DNA of 64,000 nt, taken from assembly GCA_021325515.1 (NCBI GenBank), contig JAJPHC010000002.1, forward strand, positions 87,107-151,106, written 5' to 3'. Of this stretch, positions 1-7,799 are shown one piece after another. The position numbers and the translations under genes were made by a program. The notes under the pieces are model-generated. The model saw only the letters and a list, made by a program, of their open reading frames with translations, was not told the DNA's origin and searched no databases. The DNA is from Acidobacteriota bacterium. GTDB lineage: Bacteria > Acidobacteriota > Thermoanaerobaculia > Gp7-AA8. Position 1 is the stretch's first letter. Each line of letters opens with the position of its first letter.

Positions 1-369
1 CGTTTCGTGAACGGCGATCACATCCCCGGTGCCGTGGAAGGGGTCGCGACGGCGGGACTCGCGCTGGCGGATGCGGGGCGCTTCTCCGGAGAATTGCGTT
101 ACCGCTACTTTGGCCCGCGGCCGCTCATCGAAGACAACAGCGTGCGTTCGAGCTCATCGCATCTCGTGAGTGCGCGCACCGGATACAGCCTCGGGCGCGG
201 TGTGCAGTTGAACATCGACGTCTTCAATCTACTCAACGCGAAGGCTTCGGATGTCGACTACTTCTACGTTTCGCGATTGCGCAACGAACCAGCCGGCGGC
301 GTCCCGGACGTGCATTTTCATCCTGTGGAGAAGCGCGCGATTCGAGCCGGCGTGAGGTGGGAGCTATAG
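1..369 (+). CDS. TonB-dependent receptor, C-terminal fragment
   Basis: The open frame runs in from the left edge of the window, so the start and most of the protein are missing. About 122 residues remain. They show alternating hydrophobic/polar strands typical of an outer-membrane beta barrel, a segment like the penultimate strands of TonB receptors (LNIDVFNLLNAKASDVDYFY) and a final strand ending in RAGVRWEL with a near-terminal aromatic. Such barrels import siderophores, vitamins or oligomers using TonB energy. No plug domain or substrate clue is present. A GTG at base 7 could be mistaken for a start, but the frame is open upstream of it. The downstream neighbour is convergent. Confidence 0.75.
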   Translation, partial: RFVNGDHIPGAVEGVATAGLALADAGRFSGELRYRYFGPRPLIEDNSVRSSSSHLVSARTGYSLGRGVQLNIDVFNLLNAKASDVDYFYVSRLRNEPAGGVPDVHFHPVEKRAIRAGVRWEL

Positions 370-370
370 G

Positions 371-415
371 GAGCGCGGACGTCCCGTCCGCAGTCGACGG
401 ACGTCCCGTCCGGGG
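371..415. repeat. Palindromic GGACGTCCCGTCC intergenic repeat, two hairpins
   Basis: Two adjacent short hairpins lie between convergent genes. The first is GCGGAC-GTCCC-GTCCGC at 375-391, and the second is CGGAC-GTCCC-GTCCG near 398-412. The same GAGCGCGGRCGTCYCGYCCGC motif recurs at 7739-7786 and 53845-54046, so this is a dispersed family. It could act as a bidirectional terminator here. Confidence 0.7.
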
Positions 416-428
416 GCAAGCGATCACG

Positions 429-1085
429 TCACGCAATCAGCTTCAGTAGACAAGCCTGCAGCTCCGCGGCGAAGTCGATCTTCATGGCCGAGAGGCGCGA
501 ATCGGAATCGAGGACTGCGGCGATTGCCGGCGACGGCTCCGCCATCTGCGAGAGGCCGACGACCAGCGCATGCGCGCGAAGAAAGAAGCGAAGACCCTCG
601 CCGCGCTGCATCGCGAGCACGGTTTCCGTTTTCGCGGCGGGAGCGGCGAGGAGCTCGGCGAGTCTCAGCTTGAATGCGAGCGCCGCTTCTTCGCCGACGT
701 TGCGCTCGAGGACGGCGTGCAGGAGCGAGAGCAGCTTGCGCAGACGCGGCCGCGCGCCGAGTTGCAACGCGATCGCCTGGCAGAGCCGTGATGCGCGGCG
801 CGACGGAGCCGCGTGCTCGAGCCGGTCCAGCTCCGCGCCGATCTCGGCGAGCCACGATTCGAGCTCTGCGATGAGCAGGTCGAGAAACAACGCCTCCTTC
901 GTCGTGTAGTAGCGATACGCCGTTCCCTTCGCGAGACCGGCACGCTGGGCCAGCAGCGACATCGTGAAGCCGTCCCACCCCTTCTCGTCGAACGCGGAGC
1001 GCGCAACGTCCATGATCTGATCGCGGCGCTGGTCCTTCTGCTCGGGCTGCCGCGCGCGTACGAATGCGATCTTTCTGCGAGGCAT
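429..1085 (-). CDS. TetR/AcrR-family transcriptional repressor
   Basis: A 218-residue protein starting MPRRKIAFVRARQPEQ. Residues of about 20-65 form the TetR helix-turn-helix (DQIMDVARSAFDEKGWDGFT, then LLAQRAGLAKGTAYRYYTTK). The rest is the variable helical ligand/dimer domain. The frame is open far upstream, but this ATG is chosen because it overlaps the stop of the upstream reductase gene as TGATG, implying translational coupling. It is the second gene of a two-gene operon with the SDR. The operon promoter carries two TGACC-n3-GGTCA palindromes, so this protein most likely represses its own operon. The ligand is unknown. Confidence 0.88.
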   Translation of the reverse strand: MPRRKIAFVRARQPEQKDQRRDQIMDVARSAFDEKGWDGFTMSLLAQRAGLAKGTAYRYYTTKEALFLDLLIAELESWLAEIGAELDRLEHAAPSRRASRLCQAIALQLGARPRLRKLLSLLHAVLERNVGEEAALAFKLRLAELLAAPAAKTETVLAMQRGEGLRFFLRAHALVVGLSQMAEPSPAIAAVLDSDSRLSAMKIDFAAELQACLLKLIA

Positions 1086-1924
1086 CAGCGCCCCGCGCCC
1101 GGTTGTGGGTAGCTGCCGCGCAGCATCCGATCCCATCCGCGATCGCCCAGCAGACGGCGGAGGTTCATGAAGAGCCGCGCAGAAGCCGTGACGCGGTAAC
1201 GCGGCTTCGGCCTCGCCGTCTCGAGCGCGTGACGAATCGCGCGGGCGACATCCGCGGGCTCGCCTCCCAGTTTCGAAAGCCATCCCTTCACGTACACCTC
1301 GTTCGTGGAGCGCGCGACTTCCTTTTCGAACTGCTCGTACGGTCCGCTGGCGATGTTCATGTGCTCCATGACGGCGTCGCTGAAGCCCGAGCGGATGAGC
1401 CCCGGCTGGATCAGCACGACGTCGATGCCGAAGCCGTGAACCTCGAAGCGAAGCGCGTCGGAGATGGCTTCCAGCGCGTACTTCGTCGCGTGATAGATCC
1501 CGCCGCCGGGGAACGTCAGCTGCCCGCCCATCGAACCGAGGTTGATGATGCGGCCGCGGCGGCGGGCGCGCATCGCGGGGAGGACGAGCTGCGTGAGGCG
1601 GACGAGCCCGAAGACATTCGTCTCGAACTGTTTTCGCACCGCGGCGATCGGGATCGTCTCGATGGCGCCCGACTGGCTGTAGCCGGCGTTGTTCACCAGC
1701 GCATCGACGCCGCCCTCGGCCTCGACCGCGGCGACGGCGGCCGCCATCGATGCTTCGTCTGTGACGTCGAGTGGGAGCGTGCGGCAGCCGGCGGCACGGA
1801 GATCCTCGAGCGTCTCGATGCGGCGTGCGGTGGCCCAGACGGTCCAGCCCTGCCGTTGCAGTTCGAGCGCTGTTGCGTGGCCGATCCCGGAGGAGCAGCC
1901 GGTGATGAGAACGTTGCGATTCAT
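1085..1924 (-). CDS. Short-chain dehydrogenase/reductase (SDR)
   Basis: A classical SDR of 279 residues. The Rossmann motif TGCSSGIG is at residues 8-15, NNAG near 78-81, and the catalytic set is Ser131, Tyr144 and Lys148 (YHATK). The enzyme would carry out NAD(P)(H)-linked oxidation or reduction of an alcohol or ketone. The substrate cannot be read from sequence, and the family also includes ketoreductases of lipid or xenobiotic metabolism. It is the first gene of an operon with the TetR regulator (TGATG overlap). The start is supported by GAGGG about 7 nt upstream and by a clear sigma70-type promoter with a very short leader. Confidence 0.9.
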   Translation of the reverse strand: MNRNVLITGCSSGIGHATALELQRQGWTVWATARRIETLEDLRAAGCRTLPLDVTDEASMAAAVAAVEAEGGVDALVNNAGYSQSGAIETIPIAAVRKQFETNVFGLVRLTQLVLPAMRARRRGRIINLGSMGGQLTFPGGGIYHATKYALEAISDALRFEVHGFGIDVVLIQPGLIRSGFSDAVMEHMNIASGPYEQFEKEVARSTNEVYVKGWLSKLGGEPADVARAIRHALETARPKPRYRVTASARLFMNLRRLLGDRGWDRMLRGSYPQPGAGR

Positions 1925-1927
1925 AAG

Positions 1928-1971
1928 TGACCCTCGGTCATTACTATAAGTGACCGCTGGTCACATGTCAA
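1928..1971 (-). promoter_or_regulatory. Promoter with two TetR-type operators for the SDR-TetR operon
   Basis: On the minus strand TTGACA (1971-1966) and TATAGT (1948-1943) are 17 nt apart, a near-consensus sigma70-like promoter. The spacer is filled by the palindrome GTGACC-GCT-GGTCAC (1950-1964). A second palindrome TGACC-CTC-GGTCA (1928-1940) covers the expected transcription start and ribosome-binding site. The two centres are 23 bp apart, about two helical turns, which fits two repressor dimers on one face. The obvious candidate is the TetR protein encoded downstream. Confidence 0.8.
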
Positions 1972-1994
1972 GTCCATGGAGTGGGCCCGGCTCA

Positions 1995-2023
1995 TTTACA
2001 TCGACATCACATCCCCGTAGAAT
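1995..2023 (+). promoter_or_regulatory. Candidate Pho box and -10 for the DUF47-pit operon
   Basis: TTTACAT (1995-2001) and ATCACAT (2006-2012) are separated by 4 nt, the 11-nt period of the Escherichia coli Pho box. TAGAAT (2018-2023) is a good -10. The string TTTACATCGA also occurs upstream of pstS2, and a close form lies upstream of the second porin. Control by the phoB product encoded in this window is inferred. Confidence 0.5.
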
Positions 2024-2052
2024 TCGCGCGCTTCGGACAGGAGGCAGCACAA

Positions 2053-2670
2053 GTGGCTTTCCGTCTCATCCCCCGTGAGGAACGATTCTTCGCCGATTTC
2101 ATCGCTCTCGCGGACGAGATTCGCGCGGGTGCGCGGCTGCTCGATCAGATGCTCGCGGTCGACCCGCCACTGGCGGATCGCGCGCACGAGGTGAAGGAAG
2201 TCGAGCACAAGTGCGACTTCCTCACGCACGACATCATCCAGCGCCTCAACCAGACGTTCGTCACACCGATCGACCGCGAGGACATCCATCTGCTCGCGCG
2301 ATCGCTGGACGACATCATGGATGCGATCGACGATGCGGCGGCGCTGATTCCTCTCTACCATCTCGAGCGTGTCCGTCCCGGCGCGCGCGAGCTGGCGAGT
2401 GTGATTTCCAGATCGGTCGATTCCGTGCGGGCGGCTCTGGCCACGCTGGAGAGCCGCAAGGGCGTGCTCGATCACGTCGTGGAAGTGAACCGGCTGGAGA
2501 ACGAGGCCGACCGCATTCATCAGCGTTCCGTCGGACAGCTCTTCGATGAAGAGAAGGACGCGATCGAAGTGATGAAGTGGAAGGAATTCTTCGATCTTCT
2601 GGAGGACGCGACCGATCGTTGCGAGGATGTCGCCAACCTCGTCGAAAACGTGGTCGTGAAACACGGCTGA
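2053..2670 (+). CDS. DUF47/PhoU-like accessory protein of Pit transporter
   Basis: A 205-residue, highly charged helical protein starting VAFRLIPREERFFADF, the usual opening of DUF47 (PhoU-related, TIGR00153-like) proteins. Family members sit next to Pit phosphate permeases and are thought to modulate them. The GTG at 2053 is preferred over an in-frame GTG at 1981. It has AGGAGG 8 nt upstream, and the candidate Pho box and -10 element lie between the two. The acidic helical repeats (EVKEVEHKCD, RLENEADRIH) match the PhoU-type three-helix bundle with its metal-binding E/D motifs. The stop overlaps the start of pit as TGATG, so the pair is translationally coupled. Confidence 0.88.
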   Translation: MAFRLIPREERFFADFIALADEIRAGARLLDQMLAVDPPLADRAHEVKEVEHKCDFLTHDIIQRLNQTFVTPIDREDIHLLARSLDDIMDAIDDAAALIPLYHLERVRPGARELASVISRSVDSVRAALATLESRKGVLDHVVEVNRLENEADRIHQRSVGQLFDEEKDAIEVMKWKEFFDLLEDATDRCEDVANLVENVVVKHG

Positions 2671-3674
2671 TGTCGACCTCGCTCGTCATCGTCGTCGGCC
2701 TCGTCATCGTTGCGCTGTCGTTCGATTTCATCAACGGCTTCCACGATGCTGCGAACTCGATCGCGACCGTCGTTTCGACGCGCGTTTTGTCGCCGGGCCA
2801 GGCCGTGATCTGGGCCGCGTTCTTCAATTTCATCGCCGCCTTTCTCTTCAAGAAAGGGGTGGCGAATACGATCGGATCGAAGATGATCGATCTGCACGCC
2901 GTGACGTTCGCCGTCATTTTCGGCGGGCTGGCCGGCGCGATCATCTGGGATCTCATCACCTGGTACTTCGGCCTGCCGACGAGCTCTTCGCATGCGCTCA
3001 TCGGCGGCTATGCCGGCGCGGCGATCGCGCGCGCCTTCTCGTTCGACGTGATCATTCCCAGCGGCTGGACGAAGACGCTGATCTTCATCGTCGTTTCGCC
3101 GCTGATCGGAATGCTGGCCGGCCTCATGCTGATGACCGCGACGTTCTGGCTTTTCCGCCGCGTCGCGCCGTCGCTCGTCGACCAGTGGTTCCGCCGCCTG
3201 CAGCTCGTCTCCGCCGCGCTGTTCAGTCTCAGTCACGGCACGAATGACGCGCAGAAGACGATGGGCATCATCGCCGGGGTGCTCTTTACCGCCGGCATGA
3301 TTCCGACCTTCACCGTGCCGTTGTGGGTCGTGCTGTCCGCGCATGCGGCGATCGGCCTCGGAACGCTGTTCGGCGGCTGGCGCATCATTCACACGATGGG
3401 CTCGAAGATCACGAAGCTGCAGCCGGTCGGCGGATTCGCCGCCGAGACCGGCGCCGCCATCGCGATCTTCACCGCGACCGGCTTCGGCATTCCGGTGTCG
3501 ACGACGCACGCCATCACCGGTTCGATCGTCGGCGTCGGCGCGACGCGCCGTCTGTCAGCCGTTCGCTGGGGCATCGCCAGCCAGATCGTCTGGGCCTGGG
3601 TCCTGACGATCCCCGCTGCCGGCATCATCGGCGCCTGCTCGTACTGGTTCGTCCACGCGTTCGGCGCCAAGTAG
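2670..3674 (+). CDS. pit: Inorganic phosphate transporter, PiT family
   Basis: A 334-residue polytopic membrane protein. It carries both PiT signature repeats: GFHDAANSIATVVSTR near residues 18-33, and SHGTNDAQKTMG in the second half, together with PTSSSHALIGG and PVSTTHAITGS. These proteins take up phosphate, often as a metal-phosphate complex, using the proton or sodium gradient with low affinity. It is coupled to the DUF47 gene, the standard arrangement. It complements the high-affinity Pst system encoded 10 kb downstream. The last 120 nt overlap the 3' end of the convergent CYTH gene. Confidence 0.93.
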   Translation: MSTSLVIVVGLVIVALSFDFINGFHDAANSIATVVSTRVLSPGQAVIWAAFFNFIAAFLFKKGVANTIGSKMIDLHAVTFAVIFGGLAGAIIWDLITWYFGLPTSSSHALIGGYAGAAIARAFSFDVIIPSGWTKTLIFIVVSPLIGMLAGLMLMTATFWLFRRVAPSLVDQWFRRLQLVSAALFSLSHGTNDAQKTMGIIAGVLFTAGMIPTFTVPLWVVLSAHAAIGLGTLFGGWRIIHTMGSKITKLQPVGGFAAETGAAIAIFTATGFGIPVSTTHAITGSIVGVGATRRLSAVRWGIASQIVWAWVLTIPAAGIIGACSYWFVHAFGAK

Positions 3675-4139
3675 CCGCCGCCGGAGTCCCTTGAGCCCCT
3701 TCGTGGCTAACGCTTCGCTGCAGAAGCGGTCATCGCTCGTGACTTCGATCGCGCCCGCGGCCCATGGCGGCAGCGTGAATTTGTCGCGCGCCGCCGCGCT
3801 CCGGAATGCACACGCGAGCATGATCAGCCCCTCGAGCTTTCCCTCGAAGATGTCGAGGTGCAGATCGTGACGCCCTTCGCGCAGCGCGTAACGCTTCTTG
3901 CGAAGGCGATGGCCGCGCGTCGAAGGCCAGATCGCGTCGAACGCCCACTCGGGCATCGCGCTCGCCCACTCCTGTCCGTCCCGCGTCACCGCGAGCGTGC
4001 ACGCCGTGCCCGCGCGGCGGACGACCATCTCCGCCTCCCCCGACACGAGGTAGCCCTGACGCACTTCGATCGACGGTTTGTCGTCGTGACGGGGAGGAGC
4101 GGCGAGCACCCATCTGCGCTCGATCGGTTTCTTCGGCAT
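3555..4139 (-). CDS. CYTH-domain protein (triphosphate tunnel family)
   Basis: The protein is 194 residues from the chosen ATG. IERRWVL near the N terminus is a degenerate form of the ExExK motif of CYTH/triphosphate tunnel enzymes, and further conserved charged strands follow (RKKRYAL, HLDIFEGKLEGL, IEVTSDDRFCSEALA). Relatives hydrolyse inorganic triphosphate or bind polyphosphate-like ligands. The neighbouring CHAD gene supports a polyphosphate role. The CYTH fold should end near KGLKGLRRR. The remaining roughly 35 residues read antisense through the end of pit and look like read-through rather than a domain. The start is supported by TATGAT 7 nt upstream. An in-frame ATG at 4151 is less likely because it would sit inside that element. 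Confidence 0.75.
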   Translation of the reverse strand: MPKKPIERRWVLAAPPRHDDKPSIEVRQGYLVSGEAEMVVRRAGTACTLAVTRDGQEWASAMPEWAFDAIWPSTRGHRLRKKRYALREGRHDLHLDIFEGKLEGLIMLACAFRSAAARDKFTLPPWAAGAIEVTSDDRFCSEALATKGLKGLRRRLLGAERVDEPVRAGADDAGSGDRQDPGPDDLAGDAPANG

Positions 4140-4146
4140 GCGGCCG

Positions 4147-4156
4147 ATCATACAAT
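4147..4156. promoter_or_regulatory. Overlapping divergent -10 elements for the CYTH and CHAD genes
   Basis: On the minus strand TATGAT (4152-4147) is 7 nt before the CYTH ATG. On the plus strand TACAAT (4151-4156) is 9 nt before the CHAD ATG. Neither gap leaves room for a transcript leader with a Shine-Dalgarno site, which suggests two leaderless mRNAs. The two promoters share bases and may exclude each other. Confidence 0.5.
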
Positions 4157-4165
4157 CGCGGCGCG

Positions 4166-4975
4166 ATGAGTTCCGAGTTCGTGCTGCATCGCGGTGAGCC
4201 GCTGGACGATGCGTTCCGCCGGATCGCAGACGAGCAGCTCACGCGTGCCGCCGCGGCGCTGACGTCGCCGAAGCTCTCGCGCGACGCGCGCGTGCACGAG
4301 GCGCGCAAGCGATTCAAGGAGAGCCGCGCGCTGATGCGGCTCTACGGCCTCGACGAGCGCTGCGGCTGGTATCGCGATGCCGGCCGCGCGCTGTCGAAGT
4401 ATCGCGATGCGACCGCGGTCGTCGAGGCGCTCGAGGCGGCGGACGCCGCGGAAGAATTGCGCGCGCAGATGCGCGAGCGCTGCGAGCAGCTCTACGCGGA
4501 TGTCGAGGAAGCGCAGCGCGACCTGCTCCAGCGCTTCGCCGCGGAGCGGCTGGCGCTGCACGGCGTGGAGCTCGACGATGCCGAGCGTGCCGTCGAGCGC
4601 GGACTCGCGGCGGCGATCCGGCGCGGCCGCCGGGCCATGCGCCTCGCGCGCGAGACGCGAACCGAATCGGCATTTCACGAGTGGCGCAAGCGCGTCAAGA
4701 ATCAGTGGTATCACGCCCGCCTCTTTCGCAATGTCTCGCCCCGCCTCATGCGCCTGCACGAATCCGCGCTTCACGAGCTCTCCGACGTTCTCGGTCACCA
4801 TCATGATCTGACGGTGGTGCGCGGCGTCGTCGAAGACGGCGCCCGTTTCATCGAGAAGCAGAGGGATCTCGAAGAGAAGGCGTGGCCCGTTGCACAGCGG
4901 GTTTACGCGGGGAAAGCCAGGGGCCGCGCGAAGGAGATCATGGATTTGTGGAGGGCGTTCTTCTCGCCGTCCTGA
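4166..4975 (+). CDS. CHAD-domain protein (polyphosphate-associated)
   Basis: A 269-residue, almost entirely helical, Arg/His-rich protein. It shows the conserved-histidine segments of the CHAD domain: VHEARKRFKESRALMRLYG near residue 38, FHEWRKRVKNQWYHARLF near 172, and LSDVLGHHHDL near 208. CHAD proteins bind inorganic polyphosphate through a basic surface and localise to polyphosphate granules. The adjacent ppk1, ppx and CYTH genes make that role likely here. There is no signal peptide or membrane segment, so it is probably cytoplasmic or granule-bound. The start follows TACAAT by 9 nt with no recognisable ribosome-binding site. Confidence 0.88.
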   Translation: MSSEFVLHRGEPLDDAFRRIADEQLTRAAAALTSPKLSRDARVHEARKRFKESRALMRLYGLDERCGWYRDAGRALSKYRDATAVVEALEAADAAEELRAQMRERCEQLYADVEEAQRDLLQRFAAERLALHGVELDDAERAVERGLAAAIRRGRRAMRLARETRTESAFHEWRKRVKNQWYHARLFRNVSPRLMRLHESALHELSDVLGHHHDLTVVRGVVEDGARFIEKQRDLEEKAWPVAQRVYAGKARGRAKEIMDLWRAFFSPS

Positions 4976-5021
4976 GCCGGCGAACGCCAGCCGTTCTCCG
5001 CGGCTGTATGCTTAAGGCGCC

Positions 5022-7250
5022 ATGTCCGTACTGCCTGAACAGCCGCGGCCGGCTCCCGCGGTGGCGATCGCAGAGACCGTCCGCTCGACGACCGAGGCGA
5101 TCGTTCCGACGACGCAGCCGCTGCCGCTCTTCGATCGCGAGCTGAGCTGGCTCGAATTCAATCACCGCGTCCTCGCCGAGGCGCTCGATCCCGGCGTGCC
5201 GCTGCTGGAGCGGGTGAAGTTCCTGAGCATCGCCGCCAGCAATCTCGACGAGTTCGTGATGATTCGCCTCGGTGAGATGCGCGACGTCATCGCCGCGAAG
5301 GCCGCCTCGGATATCGACAAAGCCACCGACCGATTCGCAAAGGTTCGCAAGAGCTCGCACAAATTCGCGCAGGCGATGTATCGCTGCCTCAACGACGACC
5401 TGCTGCCCGCGCTGAAAAAAGAGAACATCCGCATCGAGCGCGTGAGCGATCTCGGCAAGAAGGACCGCGCCGCCGTCGAGGAGTATTTCTGCGCGCATCT
5501 GGAGCCGATCCTCACGCCGCTGGCCATCGATCCCGGACATCCGTTCCCCTTCATCGCGAATCTCAACCTCAACCTGGCGCTGCAGCTCGAGTCGCCGCGC
5601 GGCGAGCTGCACACCGTCGTGCTGAAGATCCCCGAAACGCTTCCCCGTCTCTTCGCGCTCGAGAAGAAGCGCTTCGTCCTGCTCGAAGAGATCATCTCCT
5701 CGCACGCCGGCCGCTTCTTTCCGGGACTCAAGCTGCGCACGTCCGTCGCCTTTCGCCTCATCCGGAACTCCGACGTCTCGATCAAGGAAGAAGACGTTCA
5801 GGACCTGCTCAAGACGATGGAGAGCGAGTTGCGGCGGCGCGACCGGCGCGAGGTCGTCTGGCTGGAGATCGCGGAAGGTGCGTCCGAAGACGTGCTGCGC
5901 CTTCTGATCGAATCAACCGGCTCGAATGAGCACGACGTGTTCATCGCCGGAGGTGCTCTGCGCCTCCGCGATCTGATGCAGATCTACGGCAGCCTCGATG
6001 ACGCGAAGCTGAAGGATCCGCCGTTCAATCCGCGGATCCCGGCGCAGCTCGCATCGACCGAGGACATCTTCTCGATCATCCGGCGCAGCGATGTGCTGCT
6101 GCATCGTCCCTACGATTCCTTCACGGCGGTCGTCGAGTTCGTGCAGGCCGCGGCCGAGGATCCGGATGTCGTGGCGATCAAGCAGACGCTCTATCGCACT
6201 GATCCGGGCTCGCCGATCGTCGAAGCTCTCGTGAACGCGGCAAGCCGCGGCAAGCAGGTCACCGCCGTCGTCGAACTGCAGGCCCGCTTCGACGAGCGCA
6301 AGAACATCGACTGGGCGCGCCATCTCGAGAACGCCGGCGTGCAGGTCGTCTACGGCCTCGTCGGCATCAAGACGCACTGCAAGCTCTGTCTCGTCGTGCG
6401 GCGTGAAGACGGCACGCTGCGGCGCTACCTCCATCTCTCGACCGGCAACTACAACGCGAGCACAAGCCGCACGTATACCGACATCGATCTCTTCACCTGC
6501 GACCCGGAGTTCGGCTCCGACGCCGCACAACTGCTCAATCTGCTCACAGGCTTCAGCGTGGCCGGCGTGCAGGAGCTGATCGAGCGCGGCGATGCGCCGC
6601 TCTCATGGAAGCAGTTCGTCGTCGCGCCGATGGACTATCTGCGCTGGGTCCTTCGCATGATCGAGCGCGAGGCGCAGCAGGCGGCCGCGGGGCGGCCGGC
6701 GTCGATCACGGCAAAGATGAACGCGCTCGTCGAGCCGGCGGTCATCGATGCGCTCTATCGCGCGAGCCGTGCCGGTGTGCGCATCGATCTGATGATTCGC
6801 GGCATCTGCTGCCTGGTGCCCGGTCTGCCCGGCTTCAGCGAAAACATCCGTGTGGTCAGCGTCGTCGATCGTTTTCTCGAGCATGCGCGTGTGTTCCGTT
6901 TCGAGAATGGCGGCGCGCCGGAGGTCTACATCTCGAGCGGCGACTGGATGCCGCGCAATCTGCTGCGGCGCATCGAGACGACGTTTCCCATTCGCGACCT
7001 CGCGCTCCTCCGCCGAGTCGAGAAGCAGATCCTTCCCATCTCGCTCGGCGACAACGTGAAGGCGTGGGTGCTCGACAGCGAGGGCAACTATCGGCGGCGC
7101 ACGCCGGGCGAGAACGAGCTTCCGTTGCGAAGCCAGGAGCAGTTCATCGCGATCGCGCGCGCCGAGGCGGTACATCTCGGCCCGTACGAGGAGATCATCC
7201 GGAAGCCGGGATCATTCCGCCGCAAGGCGAAGAAGAAAAAGAAGCACTGA
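5022..7250 (+). CDS. ppk1: Polyphosphate kinase 1
   Basis: A 742-residue protein of standard Ppk1 length that reversibly transfers the ATP gamma-phosphate onto polyphosphate. The N domain begins LFDRELSWLEFNHRVLAEA near residue 36. The head domain follows, then the two phospholipase-D-like catalytic domains. GIKTHCKLC places the autophosphorylated histidine at about residue 452, and FLEHARVFRF carries the second conserved histidine at about 621. An N-terminal Ala/Pro-rich extension of about 30 residues and a Lys-rich tail (KAKKKKKH) are present. AAGG 4-7 nt before the ATG and TATGCT at 5007-5012 support the start. The convergent neighbour is sixA. Confidence 0.96.
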   Translation: MSVLPEQPRPAPAVAIAETVRSTTEAIVPTTQPLPLFDRELSWLEFNHRVLAEALDPGVPLLERVKFLSIAASNLDEFVMIRLGEMRDVIAAKAASDIDKATDRFAKVRKSSHKFAQAMYRCLNDDLLPALKKENIRIERVSDLGKKDRAAVEEYFCAHLEPILTPLAIDPGHPFPFIANLNLNLALQLESPRGELHTVVLKIPETLPRLFALEKKRFVLLEEIISSHAGRFFPGLKLRTSVAFRLIRNSDVSIKEEDVQDLLKTMESELRRRDRREVVWLEIAEGASEDVLRLLIESTGSNEHDVFIAGGALRLRDLMQIYGSLDDAKLKDPPFNPRIPAQLASTEDIFSIIRRSDVLLHRPYDSFTAVVEFVQAAAEDPDVVAIKQTLYRTDPGSPIVEALVNAASRGKQVTAVVELQARFDERKNIDWARHLENAGVQVVYGLVGIKTHCKLCLVVRREDGTLRRYLHLSTGNYNASTSRTYTDIDLFTCDPEFGSDAAQLLNLLTGFSVAGVQELIERGDAPLSWKQFVVAPMDYLRWVLRMIEREAQQAAAGRPASITAKMNALVEPAVIDALYRASRAGVRIDLMIRGICCLVPGLPGFSENIRVVSVVDRFLEHARVFRFENGGAPEVYISSGDWMPRNLLRRIETTFPIRDLALLRRVEKQILPISLGDNVKAWVLDSEGNYRRRTPGENELPLRSQEQFIAIARAEAVHLGPYEEIIRKPGSFRRKAKKKKKH

Positions 7251-7256
7251 AGGCCA

Positions 7257-7727
7257 CTAGCTCCGGATGCGCCGCAGCGCCCGCGGCGGCAGCATCCACT
7301 CGAGTGTGAGTCCCTCCCGCGAGACGCGCACTCCGTAGCAGCCGCCCTTCTTCAACTCCGATTCCATCGCGATCGCTTCGCTGAGATACGGCTCGTGGCC
7401 GACGAGAATGATGCGGCGCGAGCGCGTCGCGTCGATCAGTTTGCGCAGAGACGAGCGGTCGCCATCGGGGCGGAGATCGTCGCTCGTCTCCAGCTCCAGC
7501 CGGCCGCCATACGCCTTCTCGACCCATTCCGCGGTTTGCGTGCAGCGAATGAGCGGACTCGAGATCAGCCGTGTCGCCTTCGGAAAGAGGTTCGCAAGAC
7601 CGCGCGCCACTTCCTTCATCCGGCGATGTCCAGCCTCGGTGAGATCGCGCTCCTCTTCCGGCTTCGTTCCGCGTGGGTGCGCGATTCCATGCCGCAACAG
7701 CACGACGAACTTTTCGGCCTGTTCCAT
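7257..7727 (-). CDS. sixA: SixA-like phosphohistidine phosphatase
   Basis: A 156-residue histidine-phosphatase-superfamily protein. It has LLRHG at residues 10-14 (catalytic His13), the second conserved Arg region SSPLIRCTQTAE, and the distal catalytic VGHEP. The short length and lack of a mutase insert fit SixA, which removes phosphate from phosphohistidine in phosphotransfer proteins. Its place between ppk1 and ppx leaves open a role in phosphate metabolism or signalling. GAGGTGATC just before the ATG serves as the ribosome-binding site. It ends 6 nt from the convergent ppk1 stop, with no room for a separate terminator. Confidence 0.85.
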   Translation of the reverse strand: MEQAEKFVVLLRHGIAHPRGTKPEEERDLTEAGHRRMKEVARGLANLFPKATRLISSPLIRCTQTAEWVEKAYGGRLELETSDDLRPDGDRSSLRKLIDATRSRRIILVGHEPYLSEAIAMESELKKGGCYGVRVSREGLTLEWMLPPRALRRIRS

Positions 7728-7738
7728 CAGATCACCTC

Positions 7739-7786
7739 GGAGCGCGGACGTCTCGTCCGCACTGCTCGGGCGTCTCGCCCGGGCAG
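7739..7786. repeat. Dispersed palindromic GGACGTCTCGTCC repeat
   Basis: Two hairpins sit between sixA and ppx: GCGGAC-GTCTC-GTCCGC, then a longer GCTCGGGCG-TCT-CGCCCGGGC-type stem. It belongs to the family seen at 371-415 and 53845-54046. It could end or attenuate the ppx transcript before sixA. Confidence 0.65.
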
Positions 7787-7799
7787 CAATGATAAGTCG

